Of a stretch of DNA of 64,000 nucleotides, positions 47,801-61,500 are shown one piece after another; the stretch's first letter is position 1; every line of letters begins with the position of its first letter. Under the pieces are notes generated by a model that saw only the letters and a list, made by a program, of their open reading frames with translations, searched no databases and was not told the DNA's origin. Position numbers and translations under genes: made by a program. The DNA is from Pseudorasbora parva. Taxonomy: Eukaryota > Chordata > Actinopteri > Cypriniformes > Gobionidae. The stretch covers positions 44,758,518 to 44,822,517 of the forward strand of contig NC_090177.1 in assembly GCF_024679245.1 (NCBI RefSeq), in the 5' to 3' direction.

Positions 47801-49356
47801 CTTCAAAACGTTGTGTGGAACCACTTCAAACAGTTGTGTGCGGAACCACTTCAAAGAGTTGCGTGTGGAACCACTTCAAACAGTTGTGTGTGGAGCCATT
47901 TCAAACAGTTGTGTGTGGATCATCTTCAAACTGTTGTGTGGAACCACTACAAACAGTTGTGTGTGGAACCACTTCAAACAGTTGTGTGCAGAACCACTTC
48001 AAACAGTTGTGTGTGGAACCACATCAAACAGTTGTGTGTGGAACCACTTCAAACTGTTGTGTGTGCAACCACTTCAAACAGTTGTGTGGAACCACTTCAA
48101 ACTGTTTTTTGTACAACCACTTCAAACTGTTGTATGTGGAACCATTTCAAACTGTTGTGTGTGGAACCACTTCAAACAGTTATGTGTGGAACCACTTCAA
48201 ACAGTTGTGTGTGGAACCACTTGAAACAGTTGTGTGGAACCACTTCAAACTGTTTTTTGTATAACCACTTCTAACTGTTGTGTGGAACCACTTCAAACAG
48301 TTGTGTGTGAAACCACTTCAAACTGTTGTGTGCGGAATCACTTCAAACAGTTTTGTGCGGAACCACTTTAAACAGTTGCGTGTGGAACCAACTCAAACTG
48401 TTTTTTGTGGAACCACTTGAAACAGTTGTGTGGAACCACTTCAAACAGGTTTGAGTGGAACCACTTCAAAATGTTTTTGTGGAACTACTTCAAACAGTTG
48501 TGTGTGGAACCACTTTAAACAGTTTTTTGTGGAACCACTTGAAACAGCTGTGTGGAACCACTTCAAACTGTTGTGTGTGGAACCAATTCAAACTGTTTTT
48601 TTGTATAACCACTTCAAACTGTTGTGTGGAACCACTTCTTCAAACTGTTGTGTGCGGAACCACTTCAAACAGTTGCGTGTGGAACCACTTCAAACAGTTT
48701 TTTTGTGGAACCACTTGAAACAGTTGTGTAGAACCACTTCAAACAGGTTTGTGTGAAACCACTTCAAACTGTTTTTGTGGAACCACTTCAAACAGTTGTG
48801 TGTGGAACCACTTCAAACTGTTTTTTTTATGGAACCACTTGAAACAGTTGTGTGGAACCACTTCAAACAGTTATGTTTGGAACCACTTGAAACAGTTGTG
48901 TGGAACCACTTCAAACAGTTGTGTGTGGAACCATTTCAAACTGTTGTGTGTGGAACCACTTCAAACAGTTGTGTGTGGAACCACTTGAAACAGTTGTGTG
49001 GAACCACTTCAAATTGTTGTGTGTGGAACCACTTCAAACTGTTTTTTTGTGGAACCACTTGAAACAGTTGCGTGGAACCACTTCAAACTGTTGTGTGGAA
49101 CCACTTCAAACTGTTTTTTTTTTGTATAACCACTTCAAACTGTTGTGTGTGGAACCACTTTAAACAGTTTTTTTGTGGAACCACTTGAAACAGTTGTGTG
49201 GAACCACTTCAAACTGTTTTGTATGGAACCACTTCAAACTGTTGTGTGTGGATCCACTTCAAACAGTTTTTTGTGGAACCCCTTGAAACAGTTGTGTGGA
49301 ACCACTTCAAAATGTTGCGTGTGGAACCACTTAAAAATGTTTTTTTGTGGAACCAC
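44864..49356. repeat. Minisatellite array VI
   Basis: 4.49-kb array between B1 and B2. It begins with CACTTGTGTGTGG and GTGAATGGAATTAC units, a variant also found near 39950 inside array V. It contains GAAAAAATTATGTG, CCACTTAAACAG (a 2-bp-shortened unit near 45350), TCACTAAAAACAG, and GGAACCCTTTC. At about 46910-46990 TTTGGATCC and CAGCTGTGTGG units lead straight into the next B macro-unit. Confidence 0.97.
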
Positions 49357-50122
49357 ACAATTTCTCCTGACTATCAACCTGCTGTGATGAACACCAGCGA
49401 TCAAATAGAGCAGCTTTATCTCGACCAAATTCAACAAAAGTTTGCCGCTCAGTTTTCTTTAAGTTCCTAAACTTCTGTCGATATTTTTCAGGGATCAGCT
49501 GATAGCACCTCAGAACTGACGGTTTCACCACATCGTAGTCACCGCTCTGCTCCACTGTTAGCGATAAGTAAACCTCCTGCACTCTTCCCACTAAAACACA
49601 TTGCAGGAGGAATGCCCATGCAGTTTTTGGCCAATTTAAGTTGGTTGCGACACGCTCAAAGTGTGGAAAATATTTTTCCACATCTCTTTCCACAAAAGGT
49701 GGCACAAGTCGAATGTGACGAGTGACATCAAAGGAATTAGGGCCAGAAGGAACGACGCCTTCCCTCTGGGCCTCGATTTCTAACTTTCTTAAAGCCAGTC
49801 GGTTTTCAAGTTCAGTCTCACGGGCATGTGCTTGCATATGCTCCCGCTCGAACTCAATTTGCTTCTCTTTGATATTTAACTCTCTCAATCGAATCTGCAG
49901 CTCTAATGCCTCTGTAGATACGGGAGATTATTTCTCTATAGGCAAAATGCCCTGACTAACCAAAGCAGCTTGTAAGACGGCTTTGATTGTGTCTTTGGTG
50001 TGCTTTACAGCAGAAGTGAACTCAACTTTATAATTTACTGCCAAATTCAGCAACTGCTCTTTCGAAAATTTAAAAAGTAACTCATTAGAGGGTTCTTTAA
50101 TAAAATCTTCCCCTGTTGCCAT
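49357..50122 (-). pseudogene. gag: Broken retrotransposon Gag fragment, B type, copy 2
   Basis: Same as 43527-44292 shifted by 5,830 bp; no difference seen. ATG at 50122, TAA codon 65 at 49928-49930, array fusion at 49357. The stretch after the stop is open for about 185 codons from a TTG at 49888 to 49331, ending just inside the array. Confidence 0.8.
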
Positions 50123-50693
50123 TTTAACACGAAAACAATGGTTAAAACGCGCACCAAATTCAAGTACCAAAATTATAATTAAACCGCAAAAGGATGCTTA
50201 AGAGTGCACCAAAGTCAAGGGGGGAAAAAAGTATATAATAAGAGAAAACTTACCAAAGCAGTTTAACTCTAACAAAGCTACAGTACAAGGTAGCAAATAT
50301 CTAAAGTGGTCAAACAAAAAGCACAATATAGGCTACAAACGACCACAAACTTTAATGTCCACCCACAAAATGTATTCAATACGCTCATATAATCCCAAGA
50401 CAAGCGCTCACTAAATAGTCAATATGCCACAATATATCACAAGCTATACAACTAAACGAAAGGTATTCTGATAGGCAAAATGTTTTCTAACTACTCTCAC
50501 TAACTATACACAAAACCAAAACAAAATCCTAAATACCTACGTATCTTCAGTGGCTTACTCAGCTCGAGGCATCCGAGTGCCCCCTCCTGAGATATCCACC
50601 AAAAATAAAATAAACCTCGACTAAACAAATAAACAGACAAACATAATTGCCCACCAGAATATTCACCAAAATGGTGTAGCTTTCAGAAGTTCA
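50123..50693 (-). mobile_element. Retroelement leader, B type, copy 2
   Basis: 571 bp carrying all B-private changes of 44293-44863 and the same array boundary (TTCA then GAACCACTTC with CACTTGTGTG). Copied as part of the 5.83-kb macro-unit. Confidence 0.62.
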
Positions 50694-53600
50694 GAACCAC
50701 TTCAAACACTTGTGTGTGGAACCACTTCAAACTATTGTGAATGGAATTACTTCAAACAGTTGAGTGCCGAACCACTTCAAACAGTTGTGTGTGGAACCAC
50801 TTCAAACTGTTGTGTGTGGAACCACTTCAAACTGCTGTGTGTGGAACCACTTCAAACAGTTGTGTATGGAACCACTTCAAACAGTTGTGTGTGCAACCAC
50901 TTCAAACAGTTGTGTATGGAACCACTTCAAACAGTTGTATGTGGAACCATTTCAAACTGTTGTGTGTGGAACCACTTTAAACAGTTTTTTTGTGGAACCA
51001 CTTGAAAAAATTATGTGTGGAACCACTTTAAACAGTTTTTTTGTGGAAACACTTGAAACAGTTGTGTGGAACCACTTCAAACTGTTGTGTGTGGAACCAC
51101 TTCAAACTGTTGTGTGAAACCACTTCAAACAGTTGTGTGTGGAACCACTTCAAACAGTTGTGTACGGAACCACTTAAACAGTTGTATGTGGAACCATTTC
51201 AAACTGTTGTGTGTGGAACCACTTCAAACAGTTATGTGTGGAACCACTTCAAACAGTTGTGTGTGGAACCACTTCAAACAGTTGTGTGGAACCACTTCGA
51301 ACTGTTGTGTGTGGAACCACTTCAAACTGTTTTTTGTATAACCACATCAAACTGTTGTGTGGAACCACTTCAAACAGTTGTGTGCGGAACCACTTCAAAC
51401 AGTTGCATGTGGAACCACTTCAAACTGTTTTTTTGTGGAACCACTTGAAACAGTTGTGTGGAACCACTTCAAACAGGTTTGTGTGGAACCACTTCAAACT
51501 GTTTTTGTGGAACCACTTCAAACAGTTGTGTGTGGAACCACTTCAAACTGTTTTTTTATGGAACCACTTGAAACAGTTGTGTGGAACCACTTCAAACAGT
51601 TATGTTTGGAACCACTTCAAACTGTTTTTTATGGAACCACTTCAAACAGGTTTGTGTGGAACCACATCAAACTGTTTTTGTGGAACCACTTTAAACAGCT
51701 GTGTGTGGAACCACTTCAAACTGTTTTTTTATGGAACCACTTCAAACAGTTTTGTGAAACCACTTCAAACTGTTGTGTGTGGAACCACTTCAAACTGTTT
51801 TTTTTGTATAACAACTTCAAACTGTTGTGTTGAACCACTTCAAACAGTTGTGTGTGGAACCACTTCAAACTGTTGTGTGGAATCACTAAAAACAGTTGTG
51901 TGTGGAACCACTTCAAACAGTTGTGTGTGGAACCACTTCAAACTGTTGTGTGGAACTACTTCAAACAGTTGTGTGTGGAAACACTTCAAACAGTTGTGTG
52001 CGGAACCACTTCAAACAGTTGAGTGTGGAACCACTTCAAAAAGTTGTATGTGGAACCATTTCAAACTGTTGTGTGTGGAACCACTTCAAACAGTTGTGTG
52101 TGGAACCATTTCAAACTGTTGTGTGCGGAACCACTTCAAACAGTTGTATGTGGAACCCTTTCAAACTGTTGTGTGTGGAACCACTTCAAACAGTTGTCTG
52201 TGGAACCACTTGAAACAGTTGTGTGGAACCACTTCAAACTGTTGTGTGTGGAACCACTTCAAACTGTTGTGTGTGGAATCACTTAAAACAGTTTTTTGTG
52301 GAACCACTTGAAACAGTTGTGTGGAACCACATCAAACTGTTTTTGTGGAACCACTTTAAACAGCTGTGTGTGGAACCACTTCAAACTGTTTTTTTATGGA
52401 ACCACTTCAAACAGTTTTGTGAAACCACTTGAAACAGTTGTGTGGAACCACTTCAAACTGTTGTGTGTGGAACCACTTCAAACTGTTTTTTTGTGGAACC
52501 ACTTGAAACTGTTCTGTGGAACCACTTCAAACTGTTTTTTGTATAACCACTTCAAACTGTTGTGTGGAACCACTTCAAACAGTTGTGTGTGGAACCACTT
52601 TAAACAGTTTTTTTTTGTGGAACCACTTGAAACTGTTCTGTGGAACCATTTCAAACTGTTGTGTGTGGAACCAATTCAAACAGTTGTGTGTGGAACCACT
52701 TCAAACAGTTGTGTGTGGAACCACTTGAAACAGTTGTGTGGAACCACTTCAAACAGGTTTGTTTGGATCCACTTTAAACAGTTTTTTGTGGAACCACTTC
52801 AAACAGCTGTGTGGAACCACTTCAAACTGTTGTGTGTGGAACCAATTCAAACTGTTTTTTTGTATAACCACTTCAAACTGTTGTGTGGAACCACTTCAAA
52901 ATGTTGTGTGGAACCACTTCAAACAGTTGTGTGTGGAACCACTTCAAACAGTTGCATGTGGAACCACTTCAAACTGTTTTTTTGTGGAACCACTTGAAAC
53001 AGTTGTGTGGAACCACTTCAAACAGGTTTGTGTGGAACCACTTCAAACTGTTTTTGTGGAACCACTTCAAACTGTTGTGTGTGGAACCACTTCAAACTGT
53101 TTTTTTATGGAACCACTTCAAACTGTTGCGTGGAACCACTTCAAACAGTTATGTTTGGAACCACTTCATACTGTTTTTTATGGAACCACTTCAAACAATT
53201 GCGTGTGGAGCCACTTCAAACAGTTATGTACGGAACCACTTCAAACAGTTGTATGTGGAACCATTTCAAACTGTTGTGTGTGGAACCACTTCAAATAGTT
53301 GTCTGTGGAACCACTTGAAACAGTTGTGTGGAACCACTTCAAACTGTTGTGTGTGGAACCACTTCAAACTGTTTTTTTGTAAAAACCACTTCAAACTGTT
53401 GTGTGGAACCACTTCAAACAGTTGTGTGTGGAACCACTTAAAACAGTTTTTTGTGGAACCACTTGAAACAGTTGTGTGGAACCACTTCAAACTGTTGTGT
53501 GTGGAACCACTTCAAACTGTTTTTTTTGTATAATCACTTCAAACTGTTGTGTGGAACCACTTCAAACCGTTGTGTGTGGAACCACTTCAAACTGTTGTGT

Positions 53601-54233
53601 GTGGAACCACTTCAAACAGTTGTGTGTGGAACCACTTCAAACTGTTGTATGTGGAACCATTTCAAACTGTTGTGTGTGGAACCACTTCAAACAGTTGTGT
53701 GTGGAACCATTTCAAACAGTTGTGTGCGGAAACACTTCAAACAGTTGCGTGTGGAACCACTTCAAACAGTTGTATGTGGAACCATTTCAAACCGTTGTGT
53801 GTGGAACCACTTCAAACAGTTGTGTGTGGAACCACTTGAAACAGTTGTGTGGAACCACTTCAAACTGTTGTGTGTGGAACCACTTCAAACTGTTTTTTTG
53901 TGGAACCACTTGAAACTGTTCTGTGGAACCACTTCAAACTGTTTTTTGTATAACCACTTCAAACTGTTGTGTGGAACCACTTCAAACAGTTGTGTGTGGA
54001 ACCACTTTAAACAGTTTTTTTTTTGTGGAACCACTTGAAACAGTTGTGTGGAACCACTTCAAACTGTTGTGTGTGGAACCACTTCAAACTGTTTTGTATG
54101 GAACCACTTCAAACTATTGTGTGTGGATCCACTTCAAACTGTTTTTTGTGGAACCCCTTGAAACAGTTGTGTGGAACCACTTCAAAATGTTGCGTGTGGA
54201 ACCACTTCAAAATGTTTTTTTTTGTGGAACCAC
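50694..54233. repeat. Minisatellite array VII
   Basis: 3.54-kb array joining B2 to A3. Up to about 52,810 it follows the B macro-unit (46,980 + 5,830). From about 52,425 it also matches 31,725 onward, so 52,425-52,810 is shared by both patterns and is the likely crossover zone between B-type and A-type blocks. A private change is GTTGCGTGGAACC near 53127. Confidence 0.97.
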
Positions 54234-54999
54234 ACAATTTCTCCTGACTATCAACCTGCTGTGATGAACACCAGCGATCAAATAGAGAAGCTTTATCTCG
54301 ACCAAATTCAACAAAAGTTTGCAGCTCAGTTTTCTTTAAGTTCCTAAACTTCTGTCGATATTTTTCAGGGATCAGCTGATAGCACCTCAGAACTGACGCT
54401 TTCACCACATCGTAGTCACCGCTCTGCTCCACTGTTAGCGATAAGTAAACCTCCTGCACTCTTCCCACTAAAACGCATTGCAGGAGGAATGCCCATGCAG
54501 TTTTTGGCCAATTTACGTTGGTTGCGACACACTCAAAGTGTTGAAAATATTTTTCCACATCTCTTTCCACAAAAGGTGGCACAAGTCGAATGTGGCGAGT
54601 GACATCAAAGGAATTAGGGCCAGAAGGAACGACGCCTTCCCTCTGGGCCTCGATTTCTAACTTTCTTAAAGCCAGTCAGTTTTCAAGTTCAGTCTCACGG
54701 GCATGTGCTTGCATATGCTCCCGCTCAAACTCAATTTGCTTCTCTTTGATATTTAACTCTCTCAATCGAATCTGCAGCTCTAATGCCTCTGTAGATACAG
54801 GAGATTATTTCTCTATAGGTAAAATGCCCTGACTAACCAAAGCAGCTTGTAAGACGGCTTTGATTGTGTCTTTGGTGCGCTTTACAGCAGAAGTGAGCTC
54901 AACTTTATAAGTTACTGCCAAATTCAGCAACTGCTCTTTCGAAAATTTAAAAAGTAACTCATTAGAGGGTTCTTTAATAAAATCTTCCCCTGTTGCCAT
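54234..54999 (-). pseudogene. gag: Broken retrotransposon Gag fragment, A type, copy 3
   Basis: Matches the A2 fragment with a shift of 20,701 bp: ATG 54999, TAA codon 65 at 54805-54807, TGA codon 108 at 54676-54678, array fusion at 54234. No substitution relative to A1 or A2 was seen, although it lies 20-27 kb away and beyond two B islands. The TGA at codon 108 is found in all three A copies and neither B copy. Confidence 0.78.
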
Positions 55000-55570
55000 T
55001 TTTACACGAAACAATGGTTAAAATGCGCACCAAATTCAAGTACCAAATTTATAATTAAACCGCAAAAAGGATGCTTAAGAGTGCACCAAAGTCAAGGGGG
55101 AAAAAAAGTATATAATAAGAGAACACTTACCAAAGCAGTTTAACTGCAACAAAGCTACAGTACAAGGTACCAAATATCTAAAGTGGTCAAACAAAAAGCA
55201 CAATATAGGCTACAAATGACCACAAACTTTAATGTCAACCCACAAAATGTATTCAATACGCTCATATAATCCCAAGACGAGCGCTCACTAAATAGTCAAT
55301 ATGCCACAATATATCACAAGCTATACAACTAAACGAAAGGTATTCTGATAGGCAAAATGTTGTCTAACTACTCTCACTAACTATACACAAAACTAAAACA
55401 AAATCCTAAATACCTACGTATCTTCAGTGGCTTACTCAGCTCGAGGCATCCGAATGCCCTCTCCTGAGATATCCACCAAAAATAAAATAAACCTCGACTA
55501 AACAAATAAACAGACAAACATAATTGCCTACCAGAATACTCACCAAAAAGGTGTAGCTTTCAGAAGTTCA
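55000..55570 (-). mobile_element. Retroelement leader, A type, copy 3
   Basis: 571 bp with the A-specific set (GGTACC, GTCAACCC, CCGAATGCCC, CAAAAAGG). It leads into the CAGTTTTGTGTTCAACC unit exactly as A1 and A2 do. Confidence 0.62.
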
Positions 55571-58500
55571 GAACCACTTCAAACAGTTTTGTGTTCAACC
55601 ACTTCAAACAGTTGTGTATGGAACCACTTCAAACAGTTGTATGTGGAACCATTTCAAAGTGTTGTGTGTGGAACCACTTCAAACTGTTATGTGTGGAACC
55701 ACTTCAAACAGTTGTGTGCAGAACTACTTCAAACAGTTGTGTGTGGAACCACTTCAAACAGTTGTGCGTGGAACCACGTTAAACAGTTGTGTTTTCAACC
55801 ACTTCAAACAGTTGTGTACGGAACCACTTCAAACAGTTGTATGTGGAATCATTTCAAACTGTTGTGTGTGGAACCAATTCAAACAGTTGTGTGTGGAACC
55901 ACTTCAAACAGTTGTGTGTGGAACCACTTGAAACAGTTGTGTGGAACCACTTCAAACAGGTTTGTGTGGATCCACCTTAAACTGTTGTGTGTGGAACAAC
56001 TTCAAACTGTTTTTTTTTGTATAACCACTTCAAACTGTTGTGTGGAACCACTTCAAACAGTTGTGTTTGGAACCACTTCAAACTGTTGTGTGGAACCACT
56101 TCAAACAGTTGTGTGTGGAACCACTTCAAACAGTTGTGTGTTCAACCACTTCCAACAGTTGTGTACGGAACCACTTCAAACAGTTGTATGTGGAACAATT
56201 TCAAACTGTTGTGTGTGGAACCACTTCAAACAGTTGTCTGTGGAACCACTTCAAACAGTTGTGTGTGGAACCACTTGAAACAGTTGTGTGGAACCACTTC
56301 AAACAGGTTTGTGTGGAACCACTTCAAACAGTTGTGTGTGGAACCACTTTAAACAGTTTTTTTGTGGAACCACTTGAAACAGTTGTGTGGATCCACTTCA
56401 AACTGTTGTGTGTGGAACCACTTCAAACTGTTGTGTGAAACCACTTCAAACAGTTGTGTGTGGAACCACTTCAAACTGTTGTGTGGAACCACTTCAAACA
56501 GTTGTGTGTGGAACCACTTCAAACTGTTGTTTGCGGAACCACTTCAAACTGTTGTGTGTGGAACCACTTCAAACAGTTGTGTGTGGATCCACTTCAAACT
56601 GTTGTGTGGAACCACTTCAAACAGTTGTGTGTGGAACCACTTCAAACAGTTGTGTGCGGAACCACTTCAAACAGTTGTGTGTTCAACCACTTCAAACAGT
56701 TGTGTACGGAACCACTTCAAACAGTTGTATGTGGAACCATTTCAAACTGTTGTGTGTGGAACCACTTCAAACAGTTGTGTGTGGAACCACTTCAAACAGT
56801 TGTGTGGAACCACATCAAACAGGTTTGTGTGGATCCACTTCAAACTGTTGTGTGTGGAACCACTTCAAACTGTTTTTTTGTATAACCACTTCAAACTGTT
56901 GCGTGGAACCACTTCAAACAGTTGTGTGTGGAACCACTTCAAACTGTTGTGGGGAACCACTTCAAACAGTTGTGTGTGGAACTACTTCAAACAGTTGTGT
57001 GCGGAACCACTTCAAACAGTTGTGTGTGGATCCACTTCAAACAGTTGTGTGGAACCACTTCAAACAGTTGTGTGTGGAACAACTTCAAACAGTTGTGTGT
57101 GGAACCACTTCAAACTGTTGTGTGTGCAACCACTTCAAACAGTTGTGTGGAACCACTTCAAACAGTTGTGTGTGAAATCACTTCAAACTGTTGTGTGCAG
57201 AATCACTTCAAACTGTTTTGTGCGGAACCACTTCAAACAGTTGCATGTGGAACCACTTCAAAAAGTTTTTTTGTGGAACCACTTGAAACAGTTGTGTGGA
57301 ACCACTTCAAACAGGTTTGTGTGGAACCACTTCAAACTGTTTTTGTGGAACCACTTCAAACAGTTGTGTGTGGAACCACTTCAAACTGTTTTTTTATGGA
57401 ACCACTTGAAACAGTTGTGTGGAACCACTTCAAACAGTTATGTTTGGAACCACTTCAAACTGTTTTTTTATGGAACCACTTCAAACAGGTTTGTGTGGAA
57501 CCACTTCAAACTGTTTTTGTGGAACCACTTCAAACTGCTGTGTGTGGAACCACTTCAAACAGTTGTGTGTGGAAACACTTCAAACAGTTGTGTGCAGAAC
57601 CACTTCAAACAGTTGTGTGTTCAACCACTTCAAACAGTTGTGTACGGAACCACTTCAAACAGTTGTATGCGGAACCATTTCAAACTGTTGTGTGTGGAAC
57701 CACTTCAAACAGTTGTGTGTGGAACCACTTCAAACAGTTGTGTGTGGAACCACTTGAAACAGTTGTGTGGAACCACATCAAACAGGTTTGTGTCGATACA
57801 CTTCAAACTGTTGTGTGTGGAACCACTTCAAACTGTTTTTTTTGTATAACCACTTCAAACTGTTGTGTGGAACCACTTCAAACAGTTGTGTGTGGAACCA
57901 CTTCAAACTGTTGTGTGGAACCACTTCAAACAGTTGTGTGTGGAACCACTTCAAACAGTTGTGTGCGGAACCTCTTCAAACTGTTGTGTGCGGAACCACT
58001 TCAAACAGTTGTGTGTGGATCCACTTCAAACTGTTGTGTGGAACCACTTCAAACAGTTGTGTGTGGAACCACTTCAAACAGTTGTCTGTGGAACCACTTC
58101 AAACTGTTGTGTGTGCAACCACTTCAAACAGTTGTGTGGAACCACTTCAAACAGTTGTGTGTGAAACCACTTCAAACAGTTGTGTGTGAAACCACTTCAA
58201 ACAGTTGTGTGCGGAATCACTTCAAACAGTTTTGTGCGGAACCACTTTAAACAGTTGCGTGTGGAACCAATTCAAACTGTTTTTTGTGGAAACACTTGAA
58301 ACAGTTGTGTGGAACCACTTCAAACAGGTTTGAGTGGAACCACTTCAAACTGTTTTTGTGGAACCACTTCAAACAGTTGTGTGTGGAACCACTTTAAACA
58401 GTTTTTTGTGGAACCACTTGAAACAGCTGTGTGGAACCACTTCAAACTGTTGTGTGTGGAACCAATTCAAACTGTTTTTTTGTATAACCACTTCAAACTG

Positions 58501-61500
58501 TTGTGTGGAACCACTTCAAAACGTTGTGTGGAACCACTTCAAACAGTTGTGTGTGGAACCACTTCAAACAGTTGTGTGCGGAACCACTTCAAAGAGTTGC
58601 GTGTGGAACCACTTCAAACAGTTGTGTGTGGAGCCACTTCAAACAGTTGTGTGTGGATCATCTTCAAACTGTTGTGTGGAACCACTACAAACAGTTGTGT
58701 GTGGAACCACTTCAAACAGTTGTGTGCAGAACCACTTCAAACAGTTGTGTGTGGAACCACTTCAAACAGTTGTGTGTGGAACCACTTCAAACTGTTGTGT
58801 GTGCAACCACTTCAAACAGTTGTGTGGAACCACTTCAAACTGTTTTTTGTATAACCACTTCAAACTGTTGTATGTGGAACCATTTCAAACTGTTGTGTGT
58901 GGAACCACTTCAAACAGTTATGTGTGGAAACACTTCAAACAGTTGTGTGTGGAACCACTTGAAACAGTTGTGTGGAACCACTTCAAACAGTTTTGTGGAA
59001 CCACTTCAAACAGTTGTGTGTGAAACCACTTCAAACAGTTGTGTGTGAAACCACTTCAAACAGTTGTGTGCGGAATCACTTCAAACTGTTTTGTGCGGAA
59101 CCACTTTAAACAGTTGCGTGTGGAACCAATTCAAACTGTTTTTTGTGGAAACACTTGAAACAGTTGTGTGGAACCACTTCAAACAGGTTTGAGTGGAACC
59201 ACTTCAAACTGTTTTTGTGGAACCACTTCAAACAGTTGTGTGTGGAACCACTTTAAACAGTTTTTTGTGGAACCACTTGAAACAGCTGTGTGGAACCACT
59301 TCAAACTTTTGTGTGTGGAACCAATTCAAACTGTTTTTTTTGTATAACCACTTCAAACTTTTGTGTGGAACCACTTCAAAACGTTGTGTGGAACCACTTC
59401 AAACAGTTGTGTGTGGAACCACTTCAAACAGTTGTGTGCGGAACCACTTCAAAGAGTTGCGTGTGGAACCACTTCAAACAGTTGTGTGTGGAGCCACTTC
59501 AAACAGTTGTGTGTGGATCATCTTCAAACTGTTGTGTGGAACCACTACAAACAGTTGTGTGTGGAACCACTTCAAACAGTTGTGTGCAGAACCACTTCAA
59601 ACAGTTGTGTGTGGAACCACTTCAAACAGTTGTGTGTGGAACCACTTCAAACTGTTGTGTGTGCAACCATTTCAAACAGTTGTGTGGAACCACTTCAAAC
59701 TGTTTTTTGTATAACCACTTCAAACTGTTGTATGTGGAACCATTTCAAACTGTTGTGTGTGGAACCACTTCAAACAGTTATGTGTGGAACCACTTCAAAC
59801 AGTTGTGTATGGAACCACTTGAAACAGTTGTGTGGAACCACTTCAAACTGTTTTTTGTATAACCACTTCTAACTGTTGTGTGGAACCACTTCAAACAGTT
59901 GTGTGTGAAACCACTTCAAACTGTTGTGTGCGGAATCACTTCAAACAGTTTTGTGCGGAACTACTTTAAACAGTTGCGTGTGGAACCAACTCAAACTGTT
60001 TTTTGTGGAACCACTTGAAACAGTTGTGTGGAACCACTTCAAACAGGTTTGAGTGGAACCACTTCAAACTGTTTTTGTGGAACTACTTCAAACAGTTGTG
60101 TGTGGAACCACTTTAAACAGTTTTTTGTGGAACCACTTGAAACAGCTGTGTGGAACCACTTCAAACTGTTGTGTGCGGAACCAATTCAAACTGTTTTTTT
60201 GTATAACCACTTCAAACTGTTGTGTGGAACCACTTCTTCAAACAGTTGTGTGCGGAACCACTTCAAACAGTTGCGTGTGGAACCACTTCAAACTGTTTTT
60301 TTGTGGAACCACTTGAAACAGTTGTGTGGAACCACTTCAAACAGTTGTGTGTGGAACCACTTCAAACTGTTGTGTGGAACAACTTCAAACAGTTGTGTGT
60401 GGAACCACTTCAAACAGTTGTGTGCGGAACCACTTCAAACAGTTGTGTGCGGAACCACTTCAAACAGTTGTGTGCGGAACCACTTCAAACAGTTGTGTGT
60501 GGATCCACTTCAAACTGTTGTGTGGAACCACTTCAAACAGTTGTGTGTGGAACCACTTCAAACAGTTGTGTGTGGAACCACTTCAAACTGTTGTGTGTGC
60601 AACCACTTCAAACAGTTGTGTGGAACCACTTCAAACAGTTGTGAATGGAATTACTTCAAACAGTTGAGTGCCGAACCACTTCAAACAGTTGTGTGTGGAA
60701 CCACTTCAAACTGTTGTGTGTGGAACCACTTCAAACTGCTGTGTGTGGAACCACTTCAAACAGTTGTGTATGGAACCACTTCAAACAGTTGTGTGTGCAA
60801 CCACTTCAAACAGTTGTGTATGGAACCACTTCAAACAGTTGTATGTGGAACCATTTCAAACTGTTGTGTGTGGAACCACTTTAAACAGTTTTTTTGTGGA
60901 ACCACTTGAAACAATTATGTGTGGAACCACTTTAAACAGTTTTTTTGTGGAAACACTTGAAACAGTTGTGTGGAACCACTTCAAACTGTTGTGTGTGGAA
61001 CCACTTCAAACTGTTGTGTGGAACCACTTCAAACAGTTGTGTGTGGAACCACTTCAAACAGTTGTGTACGGAACCACTTAAACAGTTGTATGTGGAACCA
61101 TTTCAAACTGTTGTGTGTGGAACCACTTCAAACAGTTATGTGTGGAACCACTTCAAACAGTTGTGTGTGGAACCACTTCAAACAGTTGTGTGGAACCACT
61201 TCGAACTGTTGTGTGGAACCACTTCAAACAGTTGTGTGCGGAACCACTTCAAACAGTTGCATGTGGAACCACTTCAAACTGTTTTTTTGTGGAACCACTT
61301 GAAACAGTTGTGTGGAACCACTTCAAACAGGTTTGTGTGGAACCACTTCAAACTGTTTTTGTGGAACCACTTCAAACAGTTGTGTGTGGAACCACTTCAA
61401 ACTGTTTTTTTTATGGAACCACTTGAAACAGTTGTGTGGAACCACTTCAAACAGTTATGTTTGGAACCACTTCAAACTGTTTTTTATGGAACCACTTCAA

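Larger units (their letters stand above)
41162..52820. repeat. 5,829/5,830-bp macro-unit with B island, two tandem copies
   Basis: Unit 41162-46990 is followed by 46991-52820. The offset is 5,829 up to a T-run (T9 near 43275, T10 near 49105) and 5,830 after it. Landmarks are GTGGATCATC (41177 to 47006), the 3-bp insertion unit, the B Gag fragment (43527 to 49357) and TCACTAAAAACAG (about 46050 to 51880). Differences include G41917/A47746, C42394/G48223, G42927/A48756 and A42817/T48646. The second copy ends at about 52820, where it joins the third A block. Confidence 0.87.
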
